From Gammaproteobacteria bacterium (lineage in GTDB: Bacteria; Pseudomonadota; Gammaproteobacteria; JAPPPA01): a stretch of DNA of 64,000 nt. Below the pieces are notes generated by a model. That model was not told where the DNA came from. It searched no databases and saw only the letters and a program-made list of their open reading frames with translations. How positions within the stretch are numbered: the first letter of the stretch is position 1; the number at the start of each line of letters is the position of its first letter. Made by a program: the position numbers and the translations under genes. Below, piece after piece: positions 34,741 through 42,992 of the stretch. The stretch lies in the NCBI GenBank assembly GCA_030425645.1, contig JAUHZK010000001.1, forward strand, positions 62,001 to 126,000, in the 5' to 3' direction.

Positions 34741-36651
34741 ATGTATTGGCTCAAGCGGGCAGCGTGTTTAGCGCTGTCCGTTTTTTTTGTAGTGCCGAAT
34801 GCCGTCGCTGATACGGACGCCGCGGCTTGGCAACGGGCGGCGACGCAGCTGAGCTTATGGCAGCATCCGTACTGGCATAAACTATTGCACTATCAGCGTA
34901 GCGGCGATGGTGTGGTGAGCCTTGCCGGTGGTGAGAGGCTTTTTGTGCATGAGCAAGGCGCCAGCCAGCCGCAGCAAGAATTATTAGCAACGTTAGCGGC
35001 GTTTGCTGAAAATCGTTGGTTACCTCAGCGACAAGAGCATGCGCTTTGTGCATTCCCAGCACGATTGCGTTGGTTAAAACAGCGGTTACAACTGCGTGAC
35101 GCAGACATTCCCAGTTTTGAGTGCCCCAAGCGGGATCTCTGGCAGCAGGAAATTAACCCGACCTCGGCAACCCTAGTTTTTCCAGATGCCTATATCAGTA
35201 GCCCGGGCTCTATGTTTGGGCACACCTTGTTGCGGGTTAACGGTGCCAAACAAGGCGCCAGGGCTGGTTTGCTCGCCTACGCTATTAACTATGCCGCTGA
35301 TGTGCGTGGTGTGGGCCCGCTCGAGTATGCCGTTAAAGGTATTGCTGGTGGCTTCCCCGGTTTCTTTGGCTTGTTCCCCTATTACACCAAGGTCAAGGAG
35401 TACGCTCGCATTGAGCATCGGGACATCTGGGAATACCCGCTCAACCTAAGCGAACTGGAGCTGCAGCGCGTGCTGGAGCATGTGTGGGAATTAAAGCAGG
35501 TTCCCTTCCGCTATTTCTTCTTTAATCAAAACTGCTCATGGCAACTATTGGCCTTGTTAGAGATAGCCCGCCCCGGCGCGGAGCTGCTAAATGGCTTTGG
35601 GATTTACGCAATTCCCGTCGATACCGTGCGCCGTTTACAGCAACAGGGGTTTGTTGCTGCGCAACCGAAGTTGCGGCCATCGCGCCAACGAGCACTGGAT
35701 GGCGCTCGCCAAATTATGAATGCCGAACAGCGCCGCCTGGTGCGCCAGTTAATGTCTGGAGAGCGGCTGCCTAACTCCCCGGCTTTTGAGCAACTAACGG
35801 TAGCTGAGCGAGCTTTGGTATTTGATACCGCTTACGAGCTCCTGCATAACAACTACCGCCGTGGCCAAGGTGAGCGCGAGGTGGTGCTGCCTAGGGCTTA
35901 CGGAATTCTGCGTGCGCGTAGCGCTTTGGGGCTTGCGCCAGAACCACAGTTGTCCGCTGACATTGTGGCGCCAGATCAAGCGCATGCATCCGCCCGCTGG
36001 GGGCTGGCGCTGGGTAGTGATGCTCGCGGCACTTGGCTGGGTTTAGACATCCGCGCAGCGTTCCATGATTTGTTAGATCCGGCAGAGGGCTTTCTGCCGG
36101 GTTATGCGATTGATTTTGGGCGCTTGCAGCTACGCCACTATGTTGAACCCGCTCGCTTAGAGCTTGAAGAACTGACCTTGTTGTCGGCTATTTCGCGCAA
36201 TAATTGGAATGCTTGGGCCAAGCCTTTCTCCTGGGGTTTTAGTTTAGGGTTGAAGCGACCAGCCTGGCTTAAGGCAGCTGACGACGACCCTCGCCTCGGA
36301 TTTACTCTTGAGGCCGACGGTGGTGTCACCGTCGGTTCTGCAAAAAGCCATTTGATGCTTGGCATGGCCCTGGGCGCCCATTGGGGCTCCTTGTTAGACC
36401 GAGATGGCCGACTCGCAGCGGGCCCGAAATTGGCAGCCAAACTAGCGCTGTCAGACAAGCTAAGCGTAGTCTTTGAGACTCAGTATTTAGCCAGCCTTGC
36501 CGGTTTAGACATGGATGACTGGACTAGCGAGTTAGGACTGCAATGGCAGCTCAACCGTAACCAAGGGCTACGGCTGCAGGGCCGCTTAAGCCAGTTAGAG
36601 TCAGCGCCTAATGATCAGGAGTGGAGTCTGACTTGGTTGCGGTATTTTTAG
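34741..36651 (+). CDS. DUF4105 (Lnb N-terminal-like) exported protein, copy 1
   Basis: A 636-residue exported protein. The signal peptide is WLKRAACLALSVFFVVPNAVA, and its codons contain an intrinsic terminator. The N-terminal half is DUF4105: a conserved FGH segment (GSMFGHTLLRVN, His161) and an NC segment (FNQNCSWQLLALLE, Cys265). His-before-Cys is the order of circularly permuted papain-like enzymes, so a thiol hydrolase is possible (inference). The C-terminal about 200 residues look like a beta-barrel ending in an aromatic residue (WLRYF), suggesting outer-membrane insertion. I prefer ATG at 34741 with AGAGGG upstream over the in-frame TTG at 34720. Its 3' end overlaps the convergent exporter gene by 44 bases. 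Confidence 0.82.
   Translation: MYWLKRAACLALSVFFVVPNAVADTDAAAWQRAATQLSLWQHPYWHKLLHYQRSGDGVVSLAGGERLFVHEQGASQPQQELLATLAAFAENRWLPQRQEHALCAFPARLRWLKQRLQLRDADIPSFECPKRDLWQQEINPTSATLVFPDAYISSPGSMFGHTLLRVNGAKQGARAGLLAYAINYAADVRGVGPLEYAVKGIAGGFPGFFGLFPYYTKVKEYARIEHRDIWEYPLNLSELELQRVLEHVWELKQVPFRYFFFNQNCSWQLLALLEIARPGAELLNGFGIYAIPVDTVRRLQQQGFVAAQPKLRPSRQRALDGARQIMNAEQRRLVRQLMSGERLPNSPAFEQLTVAERALVFDTAYELLHNNYRRGQGEREVVLPRAYGILRARSALGLAPEPQLSADIVAPDQAHASARWGLALGSDARGTWLGLDIRAAFHDLLDPAEGFLPGYAIDFGRLQLRHYVEPARLELEELTLLSAISRNNWNAWAKPFSWGFSLGLKRPAWLKAADDDPRLGFTLEADGGVTVGSAKSHLMLGMALGAHWGSLLDRDGRLAAGPKLAAKLALSDKLSVVFETQYLASLAGLDMDDWTSELGLQWQLNRNQGLRLQGRLSQLESAPNDQEWSLTWLRYF
34753..34788 (+). terminator. 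Intrinsic terminator inside the signal-peptide codons of DUF4105 copy 1
   Basis: CGGGCAGCG (34756-34764) pairs with CGCTGTCCG (34772-34780) with one G-U pair, loop TGTTTAG, then T8 (34781-34788). The stem starts 15 bases after the ATG, so an initiating ribosome would cover it. It sits between the DUF3015 and DUF4105 reading frames. Confidence 0.8.
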
Positions 36652-38944
36652 TTTTGCCGTCGAGCTTAATCAGCAGCGGTGGCAAGAATAAGAAGTCGCA
36701 GACCAAAGCCAACAAGATCGTCAGCGAGGTTAGCTGACCCATGTGCTCTGTCAGCTGATAGCTCGACAAGCTAATGACTAAAAACCCTGCGGCCAGAATA
36801 ATGGTGGTTAGCGTCAAGGCGCTGCCCACATTATGGAAGGCGTAGCGCACCGCCTCTTCGGCCGATAAGTTACCTTCGCGTCTCGCGCGTAGGTACTTGC
36901 TAAGGAAGTGAACGGTATCGTCGACCACAATGCCGAGAGTCATCGAGCCCACAATGGCGAGGCTGATGCCGATCTTGCCGACCAATAAGCCCCAGAGGCC
37001 GAAGCCCATAAGTGCCGGGACAATATTCGGAATGAGTGAGATAAGGCCGATTCGCAATGAGCGCATCATTAACATCATCAGGCCAGAAATCATCACCAGC
37101 GCTACCAGCATGCCGCCGATCATACTGGTGAAGTTGCGCCGGGCAATTTGCGCAAACATCTGACCAATACCGACCGCTTCGGCATTACCTACCATGCTGG
37201 CGGGCAAGTTCGCCTGCATCCAAGCCTGGGCATTGCTGCCGAGCGTTGTTAGCGTGGTGGCATCTACTGTATCCATCAGCACGATAAAGCGAGTCAGCTG
37301 TTTGTCTGGGTCTACCATGGTGTTCAGGCTGAGGCCTTGTGGCAGCGAAAGCTCATAAAAGAACAAATACTGTGCTGCTAGTTCTTGGCTGTCTGGGATG
37401 CGGTACCAGGTCTCGTCGTCGCCATGCATGGTTTTATTCAGGCGTTTGTGAATATCCAGAATGCTGATGACTTTGCGGACATTGGGCTGCTCTTCATACC
37501 AAGCTTGGAGCTTGGCTAAAGACTGTAAAAATTCAGGGCTATTAACGCCGCCGGGCTCTTCGCTGCGCAGCGTATATTGCAGCTGCTGCATACCTACCAC
37601 TTTCTCATTAAGAAAGTCGGTGGCGCTGCGGAATGGGATTTCCTCTGAAAAGTATTCAGCGTAATTGTCGCCAAAGCGATTCAACGGAATACCCGCAGAC
37701 AGCGCTAGAATAACGACGCCAACGCCAAGCAATAGTTTGCGTTGATGTTGAATAACAAAGTCGGCAAGGCCGTCAGTCCATCGGGTTTGGCTGGCGGCTT
37801 TGCCTTTCGCTGGTAGCCACATCATCAACGCTGGCATAAAGAACACAGATAGCAAAAAGGCGAAAATCACGCCGACGGCGACGATATTGCCAAGATCGCG
37901 AAACGGTGGCGAGTCGCTGAAGTTCAGCGACAAAAAGCCAATGGCCGTGGTGATGGATGTCAAAAATACGGGTTGTAGATTCAGCCGTAGGCTTTCGGCC
38001 ATGGCCTGTGTTTTGGATTGGCGCTTCTCAATGCCGTAATAGTAGGTAACCAATACGTGTACGCAATCCGCCACCGCCAGCGTCATTACAATCATGCCCG
38101 AAGCCATGCTCGCAGCATTCATGGTAATTCCCATCCAGCCGGCGCTGCCGTAAGCAGCAAGGGTTGAGAGAATAACCACGGCCCACGTTGCCAAGGCTGG
38201 GATTAAGCGTCGGAAATAGGCGATCAGCCCAAACAAAATCAATAGATAGGCGGCTGGAAATAGGTGCGTTAGGTCATAGCGGGTGGTCTGCGCCATGGCG
38301 TCATTAAGCATAATGACACCACTAATATGAAACTGGTGGCCGGGGTATTTGCTGTCGATCTCAGCGGTTAAAGCGCGAATGGCATCGGCAACTTCTGGCA
38401 CTTCGGCTTCGAGATTTATGCGTGGCAACGGCGTGGTGATGTAGATAGCGGCCGAGCCGCCGTCTGCAGCGGCGGTATTGCCAACGATCTCATCGCTCTG
38501 CAAGGCAAAATCTTTGATGGCGCGAGCACGGTCTGCCGATATAGGCCCTTCTTCTGGTACTAGGGCCTCGACGATAATGTCGTCGCCGACTGCGTAGCTA
38601 TTCTGGAAGTTAGACAGGGAGGTTGAGCGCAAAGCATAGGGCAGCTCCCAGCCGCGATCGGTCAGTTCGCGAACTGCTGCTAGCGAATCCGGCGTAAAGA
38701 TATCGCCGTCATCGGCCTCAATCCCCACAACCAGCAATTCTTTCTGCTCAAACTGCGCTTCAAAATCTTCAAACGCCTGTAATTGCGGATTGTTCTTGCC
38801 AAAGTAAACGCGGTAATCGGTGGTTTGTTTTAGCTGGGTAATGCCGCTAAACGCAGCTAGCACAAGCAATAAGCTCGCTAGAACCATGGCGGCAGGCCGA
38901 TTTACCGTGAACAGTCTTAGGCTTTCAAAGTCGTTTTTATACAT
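36608..38944 (-). CDS. MMPL/RND superfamily exporter
   Basis: A 778-residue inner-membrane protein of the RND superfamily (COG1033 type). It has about 12 membrane segments in two halves, each with a large periplasmic loop after its first helix (DYRVYFGKNNPQLQAFEDFEAQF and GDNYAEYFSEEIPFR). The sterol-sensing-like middle region shows ADCVHVLVTYYYG and, in the second half, VDDTVHFLSKY, which carry the acidic residues typical of proton relay. No adaptor protein is adjacent, as is normal for MMPL/HpnN-type lipid exporters. It lies between two DUF3015-DUF4105 pairs, so a shared envelope-lipid role is possible but inferred from position only. Confidence 0.9.
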   Translation of the reverse strand: MYKNDFESLRLFTVNRPAAMVLASLLLVLAAFSGITQLKQTTDYRVYFGKNNPQLQAFEDFEAQFEQKELLVVGIEADDGDIFTPDSLAAVRELTDRGWELPYALRSTSLSNFQNSYAVGDDIIVEALVPEEGPISADRARAIKDFALQSDEIVGNTAAADGGSAAIYITTPLPRINLEAEVPEVADAIRALTAEIDSKYPGHQFHISGVIMLNDAMAQTTRYDLTHLFPAAYLLILFGLIAYFRRLIPALATWAVVILSTLAAYGSAGWMGITMNAASMASGMIVMTLAVADCVHVLVTYYYGIEKRQSKTQAMAESLRLNLQPVFLTSITTAIGFLSLNFSDSPPFRDLGNIVAVGVIFAFLLSVFFMPALMMWLPAKGKAASQTRWTDGLADFVIQHQRKLLLGVGVVILALSAGIPLNRFGDNYAEYFSEEIPFRSATDFLNEKVVGMQQLQYTLRSEEPGGVNSPEFLQSLAKLQAWYEEQPNVRKVISILDIHKRLNKTMHGDDETWYRIPDSQELAAQYLFFYELSLPQGLSLNTMVDPDKQLTRFIVLMDTVDATTLTTLGSNAQAWMQANLPASMVGNAEAVGIGQMFAQIARRNFTSMIGGMLVALVMISGLMMLMMRSLRIGLISLIPNIVPALMGFGLWGLLVGKIGISLAIVGSMTLGIVVDDTVHFLSKYLRARREGNLSAEEAVRYAFHNVGSALTLTTIILAAGFLVISLSSYQLTEHMGQLTSLTILLALVCDFLFLPPLLIKLDGKTKNTATKSDSTPDH

Positions 38945-39305
38945 GAGGCGTCGCTTTTTGACGTATACGATTGTCTACTTCGTGATGCGGGGATTATAGA
39001 ATACTAGGCGGGATTGGGTAGGCCTTACTAGCGACATTGATTCTGATGGGAATAGATTAACTTGGTCAGGCACAAGCACATCGGGCCGTGTGATCAATAA
39101 CCGCTTCCCTAAGCATAACTAGCGCGTCGGCTAGGCATTCGTTTTGCCAGGTTTTGTCTTTTACAGGACGATGCACGGCAGTCACGAGCGATTGCTATCG
39201 CGAGGTGAGCTATAAACGGATGTACAGTTGCAAAGATAAAACAGCCGACGCTAAGATGGCTAGGCGCAGAAGCGTAGAAATATATTATTTTTAGGAGCGA
39301 ATAAA
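38945..39305. other. 361-base intergenic region upstream of the second DUF3015 gene
   Basis: No gene is evident. It should hold the exporter promoter (reverse strand) and, for the DUF3015 gene, a candidate promoter TTGCAA (39228-39233) and TAAGAT (39252-39257) with an 18-base spacer. A short GCGAT/ATCGC hairpin lies at 39188-39201. AGGAG at about 39293 is the ribosome site. Confidence 0.5.
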
Positions 39306-39779
39306 TTGAAAAAATTATTGGTTGCAGCGGCAATGACCGTTCTGGCGTTATCCCCAGCACAAGCGAAGGATAGTAGCACTCGTGATTTCGGGGATATTTT
39401 GGGTGAGTGTGGCTTGGGTGCGATGTTGTTCCCAGATGACCGAACAGTAGCTATCATCACCAACATCACTTGGGACTTGGGTACTACCGCCGCTAGTTCG
39501 AACTCTTCTTCTCCTGGCACTTGTAAAGGTGGTCAAGCCGAAACGGCTAAGCTTGTTATGCAAAGCTACCCAGAGTTGGAGAACGATTTGGCGGCTGGTG
39601 AAGGCGAGCATTTAGCTGCCTTAATGAGTGTTGCTAACTGTGAAGCCGGCGCAGCTGGTGAGTTACGTGCGGACTTTGCAAGCGTTGTTAGTGCGGAAGG
39701 TTTTGCAACGCAAAGCCGAGAGGCGAAAGCGGAGTCGCTATACAATGTTGTGACAAATAGCAGCGCTTGCGCTGTATAA
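39306..39779 (+). CDS. DUF3015 family periplasmic protein, copy 2
   Basis: A 157-residue exported protein: signal peptide to about residue 20 (SPAQA), then ECGLGAMLFPDDRTVAIITNITWDLGTTAASSNSSSPGTC, the classic DUF3015 block, and a helical C-terminal part with further cysteines. It begins with TTG after TAGGAGCG. It is only distantly similar to copy 1 at 34267, so the duplication is old or the copies were acquired separately. The DUF4105 partner starts 12 bases downstream. Function unknown. Confidence 0.87.
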   Translation: MKKLLVAAAMTVLALSPAQAKDSSTRDFGDILGECGLGAMLFPDDRTVAIITNITWDLGTTAASSNSSSPGTCKGGQAETAKLVMQSYPELENDLAAGEGEHLAALMSVANCEAGAAGELRADFASVVSAEGFATQSREAKAESLYNVVTNSSACAV

Positions 39780-39791
39780 AAGAGGTGGTGA

Positions 39792-41696
39792 ATGACGTTC
39801 GCTAGAACTTCGTTCATCAAAGAAAACGCCCAGCTTAAACGCTGGGCGTTTTTTTTGTTGTATGGGCTATCTACTCTGGGCACTGCCGAGGCCGCTGGCT
39901 TACTTGAAAAGTCTCAACAAATGCGTCTCGCGGAATCTGAAGCTTGGAAACGCTTGCTACATATTGAAGATCCAGTAGGAGGCTTGGCGGAAAGTAGCGT
40001 CGTTGATTCTGAGTTCTTTCTTTCGGCAACTGATCATAAGCGGGTGAACCCAGCTAAAGAGTTGCGAGCAACGATAGAGGCCTTTAACACGCCGCCAATG
40101 GGCAACACGAACGATCATGCACAATGTAAATACCCAGCGAGAAAGCATTGGTTGCTGCATCAAACTGGTGTTCCTGAGGAAGTGTTGCCTGCCGTTGTAT
40201 GTCCAAATTTAGATGCATGGGCGAAGCTAGATAAATTGCAATCGGCAAGTCTAATGATGGTGACTGGCTATTTCGGTAATCCGGCCTCATCCTTCGGGCA
40301 CCTTATGCTAAAGCTCAACAATGGTGATACACCTGATGTTAAGTCGTTATTAGATGACGGCATTAATTACGGCGCAGCAGTGCCTGATAATGAACCAATG
40401 TTGGTTTACATCCTGCGCGGCTTGTTTGGTGGTTACCGGGCGGCGTTTAGCAATAAGCCGTTCTACAATACTGACCAGGTTTACACCCGCACCGAATTTA
40501 GAGATATGTGGGAGTACGAGCTAGATTTTTCAGATTATCAGTTGAAGCTCTTTGTGTATCACCTGTGGGAGCTTGTTGAGGCTGGATTTGTTTATTACTT
40601 TTTGGATAAAAACTGTGCCTATCGGCTTGCTGAGTTACTGGAGCTAGTTACTGGATATCGTTTCACGCCCAGGGCTCAACCTTGGTATATCCCTATCACT
40701 ACGTTTAAGCGTTTGAACGAGCTGCAACAGCGGCACGGCGGCCTAATTCGGAGCGTAAAACTTCAGCCAAGTTTGCAGCGAGAAGCTTATGCATTGGCTT
40801 CATCGCTGCCGAAACGGCTGTTAGCGCGTGTCAATGACTATATTAAATATGCGAATTCAGGGACTTTGCCGGAGTTTTATGATTTAAGCCGAAGTGAGCA
40901 AGTGGAAGTTGTCGACACATTGCTTAAGTATTACAACTACAAATTGGTAGCAGCGGAAGAGTCTAGGGGACAGGCATTAACCGACGCAAAAACAGAGTTA
41001 TTGAAACGGCGGTTTAAACTGCCAGATGGGCAGTATCAGCCGTTGCTTTCCTACCCTAGGCTATATGATCCGTCTAAGTTGTCCGGGCCTAATCGTTTCC
41101 AAGTTGGCGCAGCTCGAAGTCGGTCGGCAGATGACTTGATTACGATGCGTTATGCGCCCTATCACCAAGATTTGTTGATGAGAGGCAATTCAGAGAACCT
41201 AGCGTTCACCGCGGTGGACATCGGCGTTTCGTTAAGCAAAGATTCTCGTTTGCGGCTTGATCATCTGACGTTGGCGGATATTACCAAGATTAGGGCCGAG
41301 CCCGCTCCGTATAGAGACGAGGCTCGCAGCTCCTGGCGGGTTAGCATTGAGTCAGCCCGTAATCGGGACGACGATATGGTTACAACGGCGGAGGTTGGTA
41401 TTGGCCTAGCGTCGCAGCTGGCGCCTAACGTCGTTATATATGGCTTTGCCGATGGTTACGTGCAATCTGAACAAGAGCCAGTGGGGGCCGCCATTTCGTT
41501 AGGTGGGCTATACACATTCTTTGATGACGCCTTGAAACTGCAGACGGAATGGCAGTATCGACCGCACTCGAATTATGCCTCTATCCGTTGGTCGGCGAAG
41601 ATGCGTTATAGCTTTTCGTCAAAGCATGAGTTGCGAGCGGAAGCCGAAAACGTTGATGGCTCGATGTACCGGCTGGCTTGGAATTATCGCTGGTAG
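39792..41696 (+). CDS. DUF4105 (Lnb N-terminal-like) exported protein, copy 2
   Basis: A 634-residue exported protein and paralogue of the gene at 34741. The signal peptide LKRWAFFLLYGLSTLGTAEA is encoded by the right half of an intrinsic terminator (39823-39856). The conserved FGH (SSFGHLMLKLN, His170) and NC (LDKNCAYRLAELLE, Cys275) segments match copy 1. The C-terminal region is beta-rich, ending MYRLAWNYRW, as expected for an outer-membrane barrel. AGAGGTGG is the ribosome site. The arrangement DUF3015, embedded terminator, DUF4105 is the same in both copies. Enzymatic activity is possible from the His/Cys pair but unproven. Confidence 0.85.
   Translation: MTFARTSFIKENAQLKRWAFFLLYGLSTLGTAEAAGLLEKSQQMRLAESEAWKRLLHIEDPVGGLAESSVVDSEFFLSATDHKRVNPAKELRATIEAFNTPPMGNTNDHAQCKYPARKHWLLHQTGVPEEVLPAVVCPNLDAWAKLDKLQSASLMMVTGYFGNPASSFGHLMLKLNNGDTPDVKSLLDDGINYGAAVPDNEPMLVYILRGLFGGYRAAFSNKPFYNTDQVYTRTEFRDMWEYELDFSDYQLKLFVYHLWELVEAGFVYYFLDKNCAYRLAELLELVTGYRFTPRAQPWYIPITTFKRLNELQQRHGGLIRSVKLQPSLQREAYALASSLPKRLLARVNDYIKYANSGTLPEFYDLSRSEQVEVVDTLLKYYNYKLVAAEESRGQALTDAKTELLKRRFKLPDGQYQPLLSYPRLYDPSKLSGPNRFQVGAARSRSADDLITMRYAPYHQDLLMRGNSENLAFTAVDIGVSLSKDSRLRLDHLTLADITKIRAEPAPYRDEARSSWRVSIESARNRDDDMVTTAEVGIGLASQLAPNVVIYGFADGYVQSEQEPVGAAISLGGLYTFFDDALKLQTEWQYRPHSNYASIRWSAKMRYSFSSKHELRAEAENVDGSMYRLAWNYRW
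39823..39856 (+). terminator. Intrinsic terminator inside the signal-peptide codons of DUF4105 copy 2
   Basis: AAAACGCCCAGC (39823-39834), loop TTAAAC, GCTGGGCGTTTT (39841-39852), then more T to a total of eight. The stem is perfect over 12 bases. It starts 31 bases after the ATG, within the reading frame, encoding KRWAFF of the signal peptide. Confidence 0.92.
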
Positions 41697-41713
41697 TTGA
41701 GTACAGCAGATAT

Positions 41714-41744
41714 AAAAAAGGCGCTGAACTTCAGCGCCTTTTTT
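41714..41744. terminator. Bidirectional terminator between DUF4105 copy 2 and fadA
   Basis: AAAAAAGGCGCTGA (41714-41727), loop ACT, TCAGCGCCTTTTTT (41731-41744), perfect and symmetrical, so it serves both convergent genes. Confidence 0.95.
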
Positions 41745-41767
41745 AACGACTCGTTCTTTTGTAGGCC

Positions 41768-42943
41768 TTAAGAGGCTTTTTCCAAAATCGTCGCAACACC
41801 TTGGCCTAGGCCGATGCACATGGTCGCTAGGCCGTACTGTGCGTCGTTCTGGTTCATGATGTGAGCCAAAGCGCCGGTAATACGGGTGCCTGAACAGCCC
41901 AGTGGGTGGCCTAGAGCAATCGCGCCGCCTTTGATGTTGATGTTGTCCATCAACTCGCTGTCTTTAATGCCAAGCTCTTTACATACCGCCAGACCTTGCG
42001 CTGCAAAGGCTTCGTTAAGCTCAATGTAGTTCATGTCGGTGATATCTAGACCTGCGGTTTTCAGCGCTTTCTGCGTTGCAGGCACTGGACCACGGCCCAT
42101 GATTGAAGGCTCACAACCGGCTACACCAGTGGCTTTAATACGAGCCATTGGTTTTAGGCCAAGGGCTTTGGCTTTGTCTTCGCACATTACGATCATGCCG
42201 GCGGCGCCGTCAGATAGTGCAGAGGCGTTACCCGCGGTAACGGTGCCGCCACGTGGGTTAAACACTGGGCGCAGTGAAGATAGGCCTTCAAAGCTAGCGT
42301 CGGCACGCGCGACTTCGTCGGTGTCACAAACCACGGCATTGCCGTCTTTGTCGTGGCCGACTACTGGGATGATTTCACCCTTGTAGTTGTCGCCTTGCTG
42401 CTCAGCAATGGCTTTCTGGTGAGAGGCCAGTGAGAACTGATCTTGCTCTTCACGGGTAATGCCGTGCATTTTGCCAAGTAGCTCAGCGGTTAGGCCCATC
42501 ATGCCAGCTGCGGCAGCGGTGTTAACCGATAGCGCTGGGTTAGCGTCGTAACCGTGAGTCATGGGTACGTGGCCCATATGCTCAACACCACCTACCAAGT
42601 AGGTGTCGCCCATGCCAGCAGCGATGTTTGCTGCGGCAATATGGATCGAGGTCATTGAAGAACCACATAGGCGGTTAACGGTTTGCGCAGGAACGCTGGT
42701 AGGAATACCGGCCAATAGCGCGGCGTTACGGCCGATGTTGTAGCCCTGCTCTAGGGTCTGCTGTACGCAGCCCCAGATAACGTCATCAATGTCTTCTGGA
42801 TTGATCGCTTCGTTACGCGCCAATAGCGCTTTCATTACTTCGGCAGAGAGGTTTTCTGCACGAACGTTACGAAACATGCCGTTCTTTGAACGACCCATTG
42901 CCGTACGAGCGGCGTCGATAATTACTGCATTTGCCATGGTCAT
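41768..42943 (-). CDS. fadA: 3-ketoacyl-CoA thiolase
   Basis: The last step of beta-oxidation: thiolytic release of acetyl-CoA. The 391-residue thiolase begins [19 protein letters not shown], has the acyl-accepting cysteine in [13 protein letters not shown], the block [11 protein letters not shown], the [17 protein letters not shown] signature and the second active-site cysteine in CIGLGQG. It follows fadB by 49 bases with AGGAG upstream, the standard fadBA order of the aerobic multienzyme complex. ATG at 42937 (second codon pair) is an alternative start at better spacing from AGGAG. Confidence 0.97.
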   Translation of the reverse strand: MTMANAVIIDAARTAMGRSKNGMFRNVRAENLSAEVMKALLARNEAINPEDIDDVIWGCVQQTLEQGYNIGRNAALLAGIPTSVPAQTVNRLCGSSMTSIHIAAANIAAGMGDTYLVGGVEHMGHVPMTHGYDANPALSVNTAAAAGMMGLTAELLGKMHGITREEQDQFSLASHQKAIAEQQGDNYKGEIIPVVGHDKDGNAVVCDTDEVARADASFEGLSSLRPVFNPRGGTVTAGNASALSDGAAGMIVMCEDKAKALGLKPMARIKATGVAGCEPSIMGRGPVPATQKALKTAGLDITDMNYIELNEAFAAQGLAVCKELGIKDSELMDNINIKGGAIALGHPLGCSGTRITGALAHIMNQNDAQYGLATMCIGLGQGVATILEKAS

Positions 42944-42992
42944 TTTCTCCTAGGCGTTGCTTAAGCGTAGAAATGTTAGTAGCTATTCCGGC

